A stretch of DNA of 64,000 nt from Ancylostoma caninum (GCA_037903475.1 JBAJFG010000445.1:1488001-1552000); one strand, 5' to 3'; shown: positions 35,701-47,799, numbered from the stretch's first letter. The notes: generated by a model from the sequence alone, not told the origin. Program-made: numbers and translations.

Positions 35701-37973
35701 CATCACTGAGATTACCCAGGGTAAAACACATGTTCGCGTCCGTGTTGACAAGTTTACCCTGAGTGGCCTTAATGATGCACCCAGGCCAGGTCATGATGAA
35801 ACGTGCGATAAATACACAGAATGCAACTGTGAACATACCTGGCTCTCGACCAGCATCGCCATATCCATGAACATGTCGTGAAGCTCACGGATACTGCTCT
35901 CCAACTTCATAATATCGTTGTGCCGTGCCTCGATATCGGCTAACGTTTGTTTCGCCTGAAAGGAAACCTTCCAACAAGTATAAAAAGGAGCAGAAGAAGC
36001 GCAGAAAAGACCTGCTGCGTATCGGTAATAATTCCTTGGGTAAAAACTCCAGGGTTACCGCTCTCAATCATCTCTTCCAAATCTTCATCGCCAACTTGTT
36101 TTCCGGCTAAAAATGGCGCATTTATGACCAGTAGATTTAGCAAGGCAGTCGAGACAAACCGATATCAAGCTGTCGTTGGATGCGTCCTTTGCAGCGCTCA
36201 CGATAGTCCGTTTGCGTTTTGTTGTAATCTGTCATAACCTCGACAAAACGTCGTGACAACGTGCTATGTTGCGTTTTGCGTATACGCAGATCAGCGTTCC
36301 CGGCTCCAGCGGATTCATCATGCTCAATTGCATTTTCAATGAGCTTCAGCTTACCGCGCACCTAAACCATAACTTCTCGAATGCATTAATTCCTGGATTC
36401 AAAGTTAAAAGCGAAAGCTTAACCACCTTATTCGCCGTCCGCTTGATGCTTGCCATGAGCTCATCGAGCTCCTCTTTCGTTTCTGTAAAAAAGAGCAAAT
36501 TTTTTCTGGGTTTTGCCTGCACGGCATTTAAAAAAATCCCGCACAGCCCTCGCCTAGGCCTGCGCTATGCAGCACACGACATTCCCAAAGTGAGGCAATT
36601 ACAGGCGCCTAACGCATGCCACGGCTGCTAACACTTAGAATATTTGCTGAACAAAGCGTGACTCTGCATGCGTTCAAACAAGCCATTATATCCGCGCACA
36701 TGAAGCGTCATTGATTTGGAAAAATGGGAGAGCGATGAATATGAAAGTGCAGAAACGTACTGGGATCATTGACGGGATTTGACAAAATCGCCGAATGTTT
36801 CTTCTTCACCTCTTCGACGCTGTTCGCGATCAAATCGACACTACCGCGGATTTCTTCGACCTGAAGTCGTTTCAGTTAAACATCGTCAGCGAGTTGCAGC
36901 TGCGAAAAATTAACAATTATTATTAGCAAATCCTAGTAGACGACATTTCCATGGCAACGGGATTCTTGGCAGCCCTTCATCCCCTCATGGAATCCACACG
37001 CAACATGGGGCAACAGCGAGAACCAGTAACATCGTCAAACAACTCGCACTCACGAAACATAAGGAGAGGCACTAATTGCTCGTACTTAAATGGCACATTT
37101 CAATGACAGGGCATTCCTTTCACGCTGGCCTGGCCCACGCCTTTCAACGCAATTACAGCCAATAATGCACTTTGTGGATTTAAATCATCAATAAAACACG
37201 CGTCTACTCTTCTCAAATTGCAAACGCCGTCTCGACGGAGCAATAGCTATTGGCGCGTTGCCAGCTGGACGAACCAAGCTCGTAGCCGCCAAAATCATGG
37301 AAAAAACTCCAAAATCGATACGAGGCCGAGGCGAATGCCCACATGCGAAACGCGGTCGAGCGTCCGATGGGCATCCAAAACTACAATCATGCATGAAGGC
37401 CTCATGCCTCTCACTGTTTTGACAGGTGTCCCTTCAGAATCATAGCTCGATTTTTTTTCAACACTGCAATTCACAAGCCACGCAGCATCCATCAAAACGC
37501 AACACTGACATTTGTCCCCTTGAGATGCGATTTTTCACTCCTCATCTCTCATCGGGAGAAATTTAGCCGTCAACAGCTTATTAAATTTTTTTGCCGCAGA
37601 TAGCCAATCGTAACGGGCCTCATTTGCTAAGGTGCCGACTATTATACGAAAACTGCCGCTGGCACCCATGTGAAACGCAATTCGCAGCAGCTGCACTTGA
37701 AATCTTTCGCGAAACACACGACATTTCCTCTCAATGTGGGAAAATATGAGACGATATTAATGAGACAAATACGTAACTGAAGAGCCAGAGAAATTGGGAA
37801 AATGCAGATAAAAAAATAATTTGAAAAAAAGCACAAAAAATGAATTCGTCAGCGCCTACCTGCTCGAAGAACTCTTCCATGTATTGGGCATTGCCCGTAT
37901 CCATGTGCATGTCGTCATCCTGTTCATCCTCCGACTGTGCCGCTTTAAGGGCACTAAGGCGGTCCTTAGTCAT
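20675..37973 (-). CDS. unc-64: Syntaxin-1 (neuronal t-SNARE), three alternative anchors
   Basis: Plasma-membrane Qa-SNARE that pairs with SNAP-25 and synaptobrevin for synaptic vesicle fusion and binds Munc18/UNC-18. Constant exons: 37973-37860, 36860-36761, 36482-36427, 36361-36160, 36106-36012, 35955-35839, 29337-29227 (265 codons, all in phase). Last exon is one of 26145-25945, 22986-22903 or 20755-20675, giving 331, 292 or 291 residues. Visible: N-peptide [13 protein letters not shown], Habc helices ([40 protein letters not shown]), linker [18 protein letters not shown] helix [19 protein letters not shown] to the ionic-layer Gln in MLVESQ, then [17 protein letters not shown] and the basic KARRKK juxtamembrane. 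Exon 6 ends exactly on that Gln. Near-identical to C. elegans UNC-64 as I recall it. Large introns (6.5 kb before exon 7) carry transposon remnants. Confidence 0.97.
22217..22343. mobile_element. Short foldback element
   Basis: GGGTAAGGGGTGCTTCACCT and AAAAGGTGCG on the left pair with AGGTGCGATGCTCCTTACCC on the right. It lies in the syntaxin intron between last exons B and C. Confidence 0.6.
22903..22986 (-). CDS. unc-64: Syntaxin alternative last exon B
   Basis: Acceptor TTCATTTTCAG, phase 0. It encodes [20 protein letters not shown], then MSFIPGI and TAA: a membrane span with a seven-residue end. It is mutually exclusive with exons A and C because each has its own stop. Confidence 0.9.
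   Translation of the reverse strand, partial: KKIIILICVVIIIAIAALIIMSFIPGI
24313..24975. mobile_element. MITE family D copy interrupted by a TTAA element
   Basis: The left piece GGGGGTGTGTATGATC and the right piece CCAATCACAGTGGCC..CACGATGATACCCACGCC match the intact copy at 13388-13508. The gap is filled by the element at 24336-24848. Confidence 0.75.
24336..24848. mobile_element. Non-autonomous TTAA-target element
   Basis: Perfect inverted ends AGGCAAGGTCCGG and CCGGACCTTGCCT are flanked on both sides by TTAA (24332-24335 and 24849-24852). Use of TTAA with exact duplication is the hallmark of piggyBac-type insertion. No transposase remains. It sits inside a family D MITE, so it is the younger insertion. 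Confidence 0.85.
25945..26145 (-). CDS. unc-64: Syntaxin alternative last exon A (anchor plus long lumenal tail)
   Basis: The acceptor CATATTTCAG joins in phase 0 to exon 7. It encodes [19 protein letters not shown], a ~23-residue membrane span, then about 41 polar Ser/Asn/Gln-rich residues to TGA. Typical syntaxins end within a few residues of the span, so this tail would face outside the cell or the vesicle lumen. It contains N-S-S at its start, a potential N-glycosylation sequon. Confidence 0.85.
   Translation of the reverse strand, partial: KKICIIITVIVILLLVILGIIIWVATANSSTPKVTVDSNSQQPHAVRSSSDDSSANSVRAQMSSVQ
26620..26735. mobile_element. MITE family A, truncated copy
   Basis: Shares the AACGCGTGCG..GCTGCGTCAG and TTAGACACACGCG blocks and an end resembling CATAGTATGAA. 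Only the right half is recognisable. Syntaxin intron. Confidence 0.5.
27958..28110. mobile_element. MITE family C, copy 2 (palindromic)
   Basis: ACATTTATAGTGCATCGGAG at the left and CTCCGATGCATTATAAATGT at the right are complementary. The interior TCGATACTTATCCG and GAGGATCGATATG matches the 3853 copy. Confidence 0.8.
32335..32650 (+). pseudogene. Mariner-family transposase remnant (C-terminal end)
   Basis: The plus frame reads [22 protein letters not shown], a decayed form of the mariner block that precedes and includes the third catalytic Asp region. It is followed by [20 protein letters not shown] and LSGRWKKII. After a +1 frameshift at about 32575 it continues DSNGNHIVD. The spacing fits the last third of a Tc1/mariner DD34D transposase. 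The Asp of the usual DYHLF-type motif is lost (CYFHLF here). The upstream half is not recognisable. It sits in the 6.5 kb syntaxin intron. Confidence 0.75.
35116..35342. mobile_element. MITE family A, copy 4 (reverse)
   Basis: GGCAATTTATACTAGATGCG at the left and GCAGCTAGCACAAATTGC at the right. The interior is the reverse complement of the 1842 and 4162 copies. Syntaxin intron. Confidence 0.75.
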
Positions 37974-40900
37974 TGCTCAAGAAATAAATACACAGCTAGC
38001 AGTAGCGAATACACGGGAGCAAGAATCAGAGCCTGTCGATGAACATGCCTAAAATGGGGGAAGTGTGTGTGTAGCCAAATAATCGCACGCACAATGCTGG
38101 CGAGTCGCCCCGCCTCCTGCCGGGTTGGGCTAGCTAGTGATAGCTGAAGAGGAAAAGCAGGCAAGCAAGCAAGCGCTTGTCCCAGGAGTAATATACGGGA
38201 AGTGAAAGAACGCACGCGGACGTATATATGCGGGAGAAAATTATCAATAAACCGGGAGTACAAGCGGACAGCAGCAGGCGTCATAACATTCCACGCAACA
38301 CACAGGATGACAGCCAATTGGACATCGGCGAGGGTTTCGAATTACCGGATGTACACGGAATAACTGCACTAGACCAGTTTCATCCGATGACAATCACTAT
38401 TGTTATCGACCCAGTCGAGCAAAACGCTTTCAGTACTATTTCAGCGGAGATTTAGCGCAGCTCACTGCGAAAAACTCGTTCTTATCTGCGGACGCAGGGG
38501 CTTCTTTCGCGATGACGCTAAAGCTTCACATTCACAATGTTTCAACAGCTAAGCAATCTCCACTGACTGCCACAACGATATTATCCGAAATCTCTGCTCA
38601 GCCTCGGAAGAACCACATGATTTAAACTAAGAGGAATGTGAGAATGCTGCGAGGAGCACATAAGAGCCCAAGTTCATGAGCAATTAATGAGCTCCGAGAT
38701 GATAGAAAATGAGAGCATGGAGAGATCGGGGCCTAGGACATTACTAACACTTCTCAAATTAATCTTGAACTGGGAACAGAAGCCAAATGTTCGAAAAGGA
38801 AGCAAAAAATATCTTTTGAGTCTAGATAAAGCTGCTGCAAACCCTAAATCATACAAACAGATGGTGGTCTCGCTTCGCATCAATCTGCATAAAATATTCC
38901 TCTCCTGAGACCAGTGAATGTAAAATCCACCTCCAGCCGACACTTGTCGACAAAGAAGCTGAGAAATGATCTTTTCCCCGGCTTCCACTGATTACTGAAG
39001 GTGAAACAGGTGAAAAACGTATTCGAAATAGATATCAAAACTGGATACGTGGCAAAGTAACAGTTTCAAGAAGTAGGAACAACTGAGAGAGGGAGGGGAG
39101 AGGCAATACGCAAACATTTTGATGTAAATAATTTCGGAAGCCGATAATTCTCACTTTTGTAACGTTCGGAAAACGGAAGCAAAGATTACGTATTAATTAT
39201 ATGAAAAATACCACTTATTCCTACATATTTCTACTGATGGCCACCAAAATGACAGCTACGTGGAGCCAGCGCTTACCTCCAATTACCTAACCGCTCAGAC
39301 TAATTAAACACCGTCAAGGAAACATCTGCCGTAATTTATTCGAAGCATCAACTCCGTAGCAGAAAATGAAGCTAGCTGTTCAAAGACACATCAAATAAGG
39401 CTTGCGAAATCGGCAGCTCATCGGCTTCCATATCGACGACGTCAGCTGTCCAAACAGCTAATCAATATTGGTGAGAGCGTCATCTGATGTCGACGACATG
39501 TACACTCAGCGACGACAACGCCTGATAAATTCAGACACTGACATAAGCAAAGTCTCCATCTTCAGGCGTTGTGTTGCAGTCAGATGCCGGGAGATAAGTC
39601 ATTTATGCAGCAATGTCGTGCACGAACTTTTCCGGTTGAAGAGCAGTGCTCTTAGCAACATGTATAAAACATGAGCTCGGGATGCGAGCAAAAAATGTAT
39701 GTATTAGGCAGAGTGTTTCCCGCTTAGCAATATGTCTAGCAACCCTTTCAATGTGAAACTTTTATGATATATCAAGTTTCTTAGAAAGAAAAACTATAGG
39801 TGTGGAACGAGCTCAAAAATCAACAACGCTTTGCTCCGAAGCCTTTGACACGAGATGGCCGCTTTTTATTCGTCTAACTAACTGTTCACAATGAGGCTCC
39901 CATGAATCTGAAAGATAACTGAGCCAGCGTTTTTGAATAGTCCGGAAATTTGAAACTGAAGTTTCTTGCAAGCGTCTCCATCAAGGATATTGACTTAGGC
40001 TTCTATTACAGAAGCAGAGTGCTGAACAGGCTATCTGTGAAGAGTAGAAATCTTCGTAGAAGCATTTGTGCACCACCTATTCTCTAATCAATTTTTACAT
40101 TAAGGAGAACTTTTAAACCTCTTAGAGTAGTACATGTACACGAACTCCAAACATGAAAATTTCACTACCAGAAAAGCAATAATTGGACAACAAATGAACC
40201 GTATAGCTCAACGTCATTCGAAATGACGGAACTGATGCGAAAAAATTTACTTCAACACGATAGAAAAAGAGTAGACAAATAATAGCTCCGGTAAAACAGT
40301 AGTGCACCGGGTAAAGGACTTGTAAAGTGATTCTTCCTTGAAATAAGAGTCACAAATGAAGGATACCACATCATCTAGCAGGAAAAACCATTGCCACTTG
40401 CACCGGGACTCATGAACGTTCCCGGAGCGATGCTGAGCTTCCTGCTCATTAAGAACAAGGATTAGTCCCTCTAACAACGTGAAATACTTTCTTTCTTCCA
40501 ACTTTACTTGTTCCTGATTGAGGCGTTTAGGCAAGAAATACCCATTTTTACCAAGAGAACTCGTTCCGCTTTGGAACTGTGGGGAGATCATAACCATCCT
40601 GGAAAAGTTCATGAATCCCACCATCATTTATTAACTCTATGTAGATAGAGATTGTAAGGAAATCGTAATGACATTTGGAGTGTTCGCCACAGAGCCATTC
40701 GCACGGAAACTATGTAGATACATCTGAGCCGGAATTCATGACCGTCTATCCAAGCTAAATAAGAGTAGCATAGCAACTTTCACGTTCTGCGCATCCTAAC
40801 ATTGCATTGTCGACTAAGTAGCCAATCAGACTAACCATCGTTGGTTTGCTTGGTCAGCGTGTCATGAATCCTAGCCCTAATGGTTGTCGACCTATTATAA

Positions 40901-42294
40901 TGTGATCTCGGCAACTGCGGTTGCACTCTAGCTCTTAATTATATGCCATCAAAAAGAATCTTGACTCTATTACTTTTTTTTCGTGTTGGTATCTATCGAT
41001 AAAACAATGTAAACGCCGTTTTGGGACACCATGTACATAAATTTTTGTAGAACGTACTGACATGATTGCTCTCTCCAGCTTGTTTCAGAAAGCAAAAGCT
41101 GTAAAATGATACCGCAATAATTCAGCGCCAAAAGATGAGCACATTCACTTCATTCAGAAATGCCAATCAACTAACGCACAAGCTTTAACAATAGAGAGCC
41201 AACAATCCTAAATAGATGTTCGCTAACAAAGCGGTAAGTTGTAGCTGTGCGTTTGGACAGCAAATGCTTTGCCCATCCACGATTTCTAATTCAAGAATCC
41301 ATTTCTTTCCCGTATGATCATATTAATTCGCCATAATTATTATTTAGAAAAAAAAACTGGGAGTACGTGGGCAAGCATATGCATCGTATTCGGACTAACT
41401 ACAAGATATTCTATTCGACTTCCATGTCGATGAAAAATCCTCGTATCAGCGTGAAAACTTTCCGAAGAGAACGGTCTTCTAGTCGTTACCTCAAAAAGTT
41501 TCTTCAGAATTGGTGCTAGTGACGCTGTGGCGTTATGGACTCAAGAAAAAATCACTCACATCACATCACAAAATCACAAAAAATCAAAATTCGAATTTCG
41601 CATGCCGTTCCGGTCATTTCAATACCATAATACAAATGATATGCCATGAGATTATTAGGTCAGCCAATTCCCAGACGTCTAATGAAGGCGTTAATAATAT
41701 TCCAGAAAAAAAAAGAGAGAAGTAAAATCGCCTATTAGAAGGAGCCAGCCCTCGCACAATTAATCGAAAGCGATATTCAAAAAAAAAATGGCTATCATAT
41801 GAATACCACAAACATAGCCACGCTGAAGCAATGTTCAGAGCTGCTAGTACGCTTCCTTACGCTGCTTATTGAAGAGCATGGGCGTGGAGGGGCAGATACT
41901 TCGAAACCGAATAAAACATTAACTACATCTCCCATGTTCCCTGATCCCTGAACACGAGCTGATCTGGTAACCTATCTCATTATCTACAAAACACGCAGGT
42001 GGGAGTGTTCGCCCGGATTTTTCTTAAATTACTGCTAACGAAGTAATTTCAATTATCACCTCATTCATGCGAGACAGTTTCATCAGCACCGTTACTAACG
42101 ACGTTTCATTTATCGGACAGGGCAGTGATTCTTCTCTCCCATATCGATAGAATCTTGGGAGTCATTGGCTTGACATAATCGGACCTTGTGAACAATTTTT
42201 GTTTGAGTAAAAAAAGCCTCAGCAGAACGAGAAAACTGTTAACCAAAAGGGGAAGAGCTAGCTAAGAAAGGCAAGAAGGATAAAGCTATCACTA

Positions 42295-42556
42295 CTAGGA
42301 AAGCGAAGGGTCTTTCGTCTTGGCACTTTTCTTTGATCTCTCCGACAGTTTCCGGACATTTTGTCTATGTTTATTTACAACAACGACTGCCCTGCTTCGT
42401 GGAGTCAACTCAGATTGCAACACTTTTCTAACCTTAGTAAAGTTCGTCCAAGGCGCGGTTACACCTTCGAACTCATATCCAGGTTTGGAGCGAGCCCGCC
42501 ACACCGAAACCCTACAGATATTTGGCGGAACTATATTTGGGTGTGCTGGTGATGAA
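42295..42556 (-). CDS. Possible terminal exon, unknown protein
   Basis: The minus frame is open for about 85 codons and ends in TAG. It has a basic end (VRKLSERSKKSAKTKD) and a protein-like middle (EFEGVTAPWTNFTKVRKVL). GATCAG or ATCACCAG upstream could be an acceptor. No partner exon and no family was found, so this is a weak call based on composition alone. Confidence 0.2.
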
Positions 42557-44541
42557 GCTGATCACAACGTTCACCAAGGTGTCACACGGATGTTCACAGT
42601 AGAAATAGAAGCGTTGAGGATGTCTTTATTGTCCTCAAGCTAGTTAAAACAGCTGTCCTGCAGCGACCTTACATTCGAATAACCCTGCAGGAGAGAAAGG
42701 AAATAGTTTCGTGGTCCTTTGGATCATATATCTTATCCTTAAATAGAAAAGAGCTTGGAATCTCGGACAAAGCGTTTAGTTAGTTAGATATAATCTTGTT
42801 CCTCAAGCAAGATCAGCCAAAGCAACATCGTTGTTTTTTTTTTCTCGAACGTAGGAGGGGGGGGGGGGAAGGGATTAATGATCGTTTTTCATCGTCATTC
42901 TATAAATTGCCTCCAAATGATTTCGTAGAAGAAATAACACAGAAACATTTGTGAAGCCTAGAACTTTGGAATATGAACCCTTTTCTGATTTGTTACTACT
43001 AGATCATACAAGAACGAAGTTATACAAACGAATCATGGATTATTGCCCTACATGGATGAGGATTTTTCTGCTGGGGAAGACAGCTACATTGCTGGGGACA
43101 ACAATGGCACTAGAAGATCGCTACAACACGGTGAACACCTCCACAGACACAACGGAACATAAAGAAAGGAGTTCTACGACAAAAATCGATAGCGAAAGAA
43201 GTAGTTGTGGCAATTTTCTCAGGAAGCGTCTAGAAAAACAATACTTCTAAGTTCTTAATGGCGTAACCAGTGGTTTGCGCCCTTCCCTGCCAACAATTTT
43301 CAACCCAACACAAAGGGAAGCACTTTGCTCATTCTTTCTGAGAGTGCATTGAAATCGAGCATCGACCCTCACAAACAATGCTCGCTAAGCTATATCGCCC
43401 ACATAATCGCTCCCGTCGGGCTACTGCTAGCCACAACCAACAAAAAGCGACAACCAGCTAGTGGACAACACATGTTCTGTATTCGATGAAAAACACAAGA
43501 ATCCATATCATCTCTGCAATCGGGGTTCTGTGCTGGTACTACTAGTCAACTATTTTTGGAGGACGTAGAGTGATAAAAGAATTTCCTCAACCGCAAAGGT
43601 TAACTGGTAAATTTTGACAGGAGTGCATGCGAAGGAACGTTTACAGCGCTGTTTTCCATTAAAAACCAAACTTTTTTCACCTGAAAACAGGTAAACAAAT
43701 GCATTGAGGAAATTTACAGCGCTCAATATCAAAATAGTGTTAAATTACTTTTCCCCATTAATCACCATTAATGCGAATCGATAGTATTGTAATGACCAGA
43801 TGAAATATTGGATGTATTCGAATTTGAAATGATCGGTTCCAAATTTTAAAATCAGCCACTTGTTCATTTATTTAAACGTTCTGGGGACAATGTCGAGAGT
43901 TCAAAAGGATCCAGAAACATGATCTACAAAAAAATAGGTATTCAAACCGTCTATGTGTGGCATAAAATCTTGAAAATAGAGAGCCAGACAGCTGAAGCAG
44001 AGGTAATGGATATAGGGTCACAAGAAACACACTGCAGCACTAAAGGTATAAACATATTTCAATTTCTGGACAAAAATTTATCTGCTACTTTAGTACCACG
44101 TGATTCATGCGCTCGGATGGGGTGTGGCCATTTCAGATTTAGATGATAATCCGATATGAGTGAGAAATGGGGGAAGGGGAGGGGCGGAAATTTTTACAGT
44201 GATTCATCACTGTGGCAATGACAAAAACTTAAATGGGATTCAAGTAGAATGACACGCAAACACAATCATTCCCGCGATCATCTCATTTGGGTCAAAGTCA
44301 TATGAAAGCGTGGAGATGACAGCAAAACCGCATTCCAATCAATGCAAAAAGTGCATGATCACTATCGGCGAATCAAACAGCAAAACTCAGGATAGGACAG
44401 CAAAAAAATCACAAAAAAGACTGGATTGGCTGCGGAACAGTCCACTTAATAGTGAATCTTATGTGTAAATAATAGTGAATAGTGAATAATAGTGAATCTA
44501 TGAAGGTGAGGGAGCTTCTCTAGAGAGACAAAACAGAGATA

Positions 44542-44715
44542 AGAGTAAATTAACACCAGATGCGTGCGTCAGTCGCGCGTTAGACCACTCGTAGGAAATT
44601 TTACAAAGACCGGTCAACCCACAATGTACATCCTAAACGAAGAAACCGCGCGGCCACCGCGAACCCGTGCGTCTCAATTGCGTTTTGGTTGCTTCAGAAA
44701 TGCGTCTGGTCCCAT
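44542..44715. mobile_element. MITE family A, copy 5
   Basis: AATTAACACCAGATGCGTGC at the left. The interior AAAGACCGGTCAACCCAC and GAAACCGCGCGGCC is diverged from the 4162 copy. The right end is decayed. Confidence 0.6.
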
Positions 44716-45057
44716 CCATTGTGATGTGAACACACCTGTCTCATAGAACCTAAGGAACAGGAAATTCAAAGCATTGCTCCTCCTCGACATTCAGCACAGA
44801 TAAGCATGGTCTAAACAGTATGCATATGCACCAGCCACAGTGCAGTAGTTTTGCTGAAGCTTAGAGTATTCTCTGGAAGTTCTAAGACCTATGTAGTTAA
44901 GCAAACATTTATGAGCAATTTGTCATCCATTTTTGCGATCAAAGTTCCCGGTCGCTTCTGCTTCTGTTCTAGAATTCCATCGGCGCACTCAAAAAGTGAG
45001 TTTTTGGCCACGCAGATTAGCCAGTGATCGAAAATTGACCGTTGAATTTTTCCTACT

Positions 45058-45170
45058 TAGTTGAAGAGACATTTGGTCGGATAGGTTGCATTTCGTATCG
45101 CCCATTTCAGGCTCTGAAGAAGGCGATTTGCCGAAACGTTAGCCAATAAATCAATTATCCACCTCGTGTG
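45058..45170 (+). repeat. Repeat with CTGAAGA-hairpin-GAAA core
   Basis: TTGAAGAGACATTTGG is followed by CTGAAGA (45114), a GGC/GCC hairpin and GAAACGTTAGCC. The layout resembles the cores in the 16247 element, which also has TGAAGAGACA near its end. Confidence 0.5.
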
Positions 45171-46209
45171 CGGCTCACCAAGAACATACAGACGACATGA
45201 TTTTGTTGTAATAAAAGCAGAAGAGAGGACTTGAACTTGGAACCTAAGCAAAAGCGCAACGCGCAGCAGAAGAAAAAGCAGAGCTCGAAGCGATAGCAGT
45301 AGAAGTTTGACGACTGTGAGATCGCGATTTCGACCTCATTTCATAAGAGAAATCCACCACCTACTTTTGTATGGTATCACATTTATTGTCCAGCTCTTAT
45401 GGCAGTTATCAGTACAAGTACAGCGTTATCGGACTGCTCAGTAGATGAAACAGGAATACTACCAAGAATACGAAACTTCAACAGAAACATTTGTTTTGAA
45501 AGTTGACGGGAAATATTAATACCCAAGGTTTTAGTTATGTGCCGAATAACAAAAAGAGTTGGCAAAAGGCTTTCCACGCCAATTTTTTTTTTGTCAAAGT
45601 CGTGCCCAAAAACAGATTTAACCAAATATTAACATTTTGCGAGTTCATATACCCCAACACCTATTTCAGTAACCTTTAAACAAACAATGAAGATTTTTGG
45701 ATTAGCTCCAAGAGGAGCAAGAACTCTTAATTTTAAAAAAATCCGAAATTCGTTCCATAGAATGGAATAAAACGAAGAAAACCGGATAAAACTAGCGAAA
45801 GGACCACACTAGAACAGCCGTAGCTAACATAGCATGCAGCCAACGACACCATCCATTCGCAATTCTTAATTAGACGGTTTTTGTTCGCTCTTCTGAATGT
45901 CAACGTCAACACACGCCTCCAGATATTACATATTTTATTCAATAAGAAAAGAATAGCCGATTGGGATTCATAACGGCAAGAATGAAATCCGAGAAAGATT
46001 GTGTGCCAGTGTTAGTTCACCTTCATTGACAGGGCGCTTTTTTTAGGAGAAAATGTCTAAGGCATCAACGACATGCGACACGCAATCAGTGACGGGAAGT
46101 AGCCCGTTTTACGTCACAAAAACACAGGTGGGCTACCTCTACCATGTCTTGAAAGTGCGACGACACGAAATTTTGTGAGGATGTCCCCTTTTGGGTCAGT
46201 TGCTCTTAA

Positions 46210-46672
46210 AGGCAGCAGGAGCTGAAATCCTCGACTCCGAGCTGAGCTGTGGGTGATGAAGTACAGACTCAGCACATCATAAATGTGAAACGAACACAGA
46301 CAATGATGGCTTACCTGCAGAGAAAATGGAACATTCGTCGCGAACACGCCTGGCCGTGTTCGCGCGCGGACGAGTTTTCCCGGCGCAAAAGCCATTGCGG
46401 TGCGTGGTTTGGCGCAAAGGGAAAACGAAATGCATTCAATTCACAGGGTTTCATGGCGGGACTCGGCCAAAACCACGCGCCGCAATGGCTTTCGCGCCGG
46501 GGAAAACTCGTCCGCGCACGAACACGGCCAGGCGTGTTCGCGACGAATGTTCCATTTTCTCTGCAGGTAAGCCATCATTGTCTGTGTTCGTTTCACATTT
46601 ATGATGTGCTGAGTCTGTACTTCACCACCCGCAGCTCAGCTCAGGAGTCGAGGATTTCAGCTCCTGCTGCCT
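46210..46672. mobile_element. TTAA-target foldback element
   Basis: Ends AGGCAGCAGGAGCTGAAATC and the exact complement GATTTCAGCTCCTGCTGCCT are flanked by TTAA at 46206-46209 and 46673-46676. The arms run about 200 bases each (GAACACGGCCAGGCGTGTTC region), with a ~60-base loop. The AGGC start and TTAA target match the element at 24336, suggesting the same mobilising transposase. Confidence 0.85.
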
Positions 46673-47126
46673 TTAAATTCGCGAGATCTTTCCACTGCCA
46701 AAAATGTCAGCAACTAAGACGTGCTCAGTGATGAGGCAATGCGTATTTACAGGGAACGCAATAGAAGGAAGAGCTAACAATAAGATTCAGCCCATCATTG
46801 ATGCTGAGAATATCTCTTTAAAATTGATGTACTCAAGCATCAATTCGTTACAACAAAGATTGATCAAAAAAGTTCGAATCAAAGCACGGTGACCTCCTTG
46901 CGGAAAAGTACAAAATGCTTCGGTAAAAGTAGATTTACACAGATTTCTCTCTTTACAGTTCGCTAACTCCACATTGATTGGTTACCGAATATATGTACAA
47001 GAATGTTTCCACGCCCAATAAACCAAATTATAGTAATATTTGGTTTTCGAGTGGAAAAAGGGCAATAAAACAAAAAAATTTAATTTTTCTGTCTAACAAA
47101 TTTATTTCAACAAATGTGATATAATC

Positions 47127-47799
47127 ATGGGTGAAAAGCAGGGACAGAAGCAGAACCGGGGGAAGGAGATCACTTATGAAACTAGAGGAGCTGCACCCAA
47201 TGCCTCAAATGCCAAGAAGGATGTAAGATCGGAAATTCCACATTGAATTGAACCTCTTCTCTTTTATTATTGTCGAAAAAGTCTATATTATCACAAGTAT
47301 TCTTGACAAAAGGAAGAAAAATTTGCAAAGAAGCATCCTTACATAAAAGATAGCGTCCTAACATATAACATGAGGAAATAAACACAAAACCAATCATTTT
47401 CTTTGTATTCCTGGTCAGCACCTTCCATCCTAAATGAGTTGTCAAAACTAACTCTTCGAACCTCCAAAATTACAAAATCTACATAATTTTCACCTCATAG
47501 AAAAGAAGCAAGCACGGCACATAACGAAAATTTCTCAAGATTTCCATTAAAAGCACTTACTTAAAACCACCCGTTTTCGACTTCTGCAGTGCCAGAGCCC
47601 TCGACAGAATTATGTTCCTAGTGGAGTTATGCATCATAATACAAATCTTGAAGAGTTGACTCCAAATCTGATAGAAATGTCCGAATATGAGCAGCAATCG
47701 ATTCTTTTAATCTCTGCCAAAAAATACCGGCAATATTATGGAATATGGAAGAGCCGCCCTGCAGATCAATCCTATGCGCTCAACCTAAATACAAACTGA
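47127..47799 (+). CDS. Small two-exon gene, unknown function
   Basis: Exon 1 is 47127-47222: ATG, 32 codons, donor GAT|GTAAGA. Exon 2 is 47590-47799: acceptor GACTTCTGCAG, 69 codons and TGA. Both junction sides are phase 0, giving 101 residues. The N-terminus is polar and basic (MGEKQGQKQNRGKE); the second exon has SEYEQQSILLISAKKYRQYY, then a short polar tail. No signal peptide or membrane span. Splice signals and amino-acid composition are strongly gene-like, but I do not recognise the family. Its last 15 bases overlap the tentative end of the convergent minus-strand model. Confidence 0.6.

Larger units (their letters stand above)
38000..47126. other. Spacer upstream of the syntaxin gene
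   Basis: It should include the syntaxin promoter near 38 kb. No recognised gene. Best unexplained open frames: plus 38228-38455 (75 codons, just upstream of the syntaxin start and divergent), minus 40247-40627 (126 codons) and plus 42951-43250. Repeats at 44542-44715, 45058-45170 and 46210-46672 are listed separately. Confidence 0.5.

Noticed and set aside
38228..38455. 75-codon plus frame divergent from the syntaxin start
   Set aside because: It sits in the likely syntaxin promoter and has no family; more likely chance than a gene, though it is noted in the spacer entry.
40247..40627. 126-codon minus frame
   Set aside because: The ATG start is plausible, but there is no flanking exon and no domain; the second half looks like random AT-rich translation.
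46136..46731. Overlapping frames of 93-160 codons on both strands
   Set aside because: They are produced by the two complementary arms of the TTAA foldback element.
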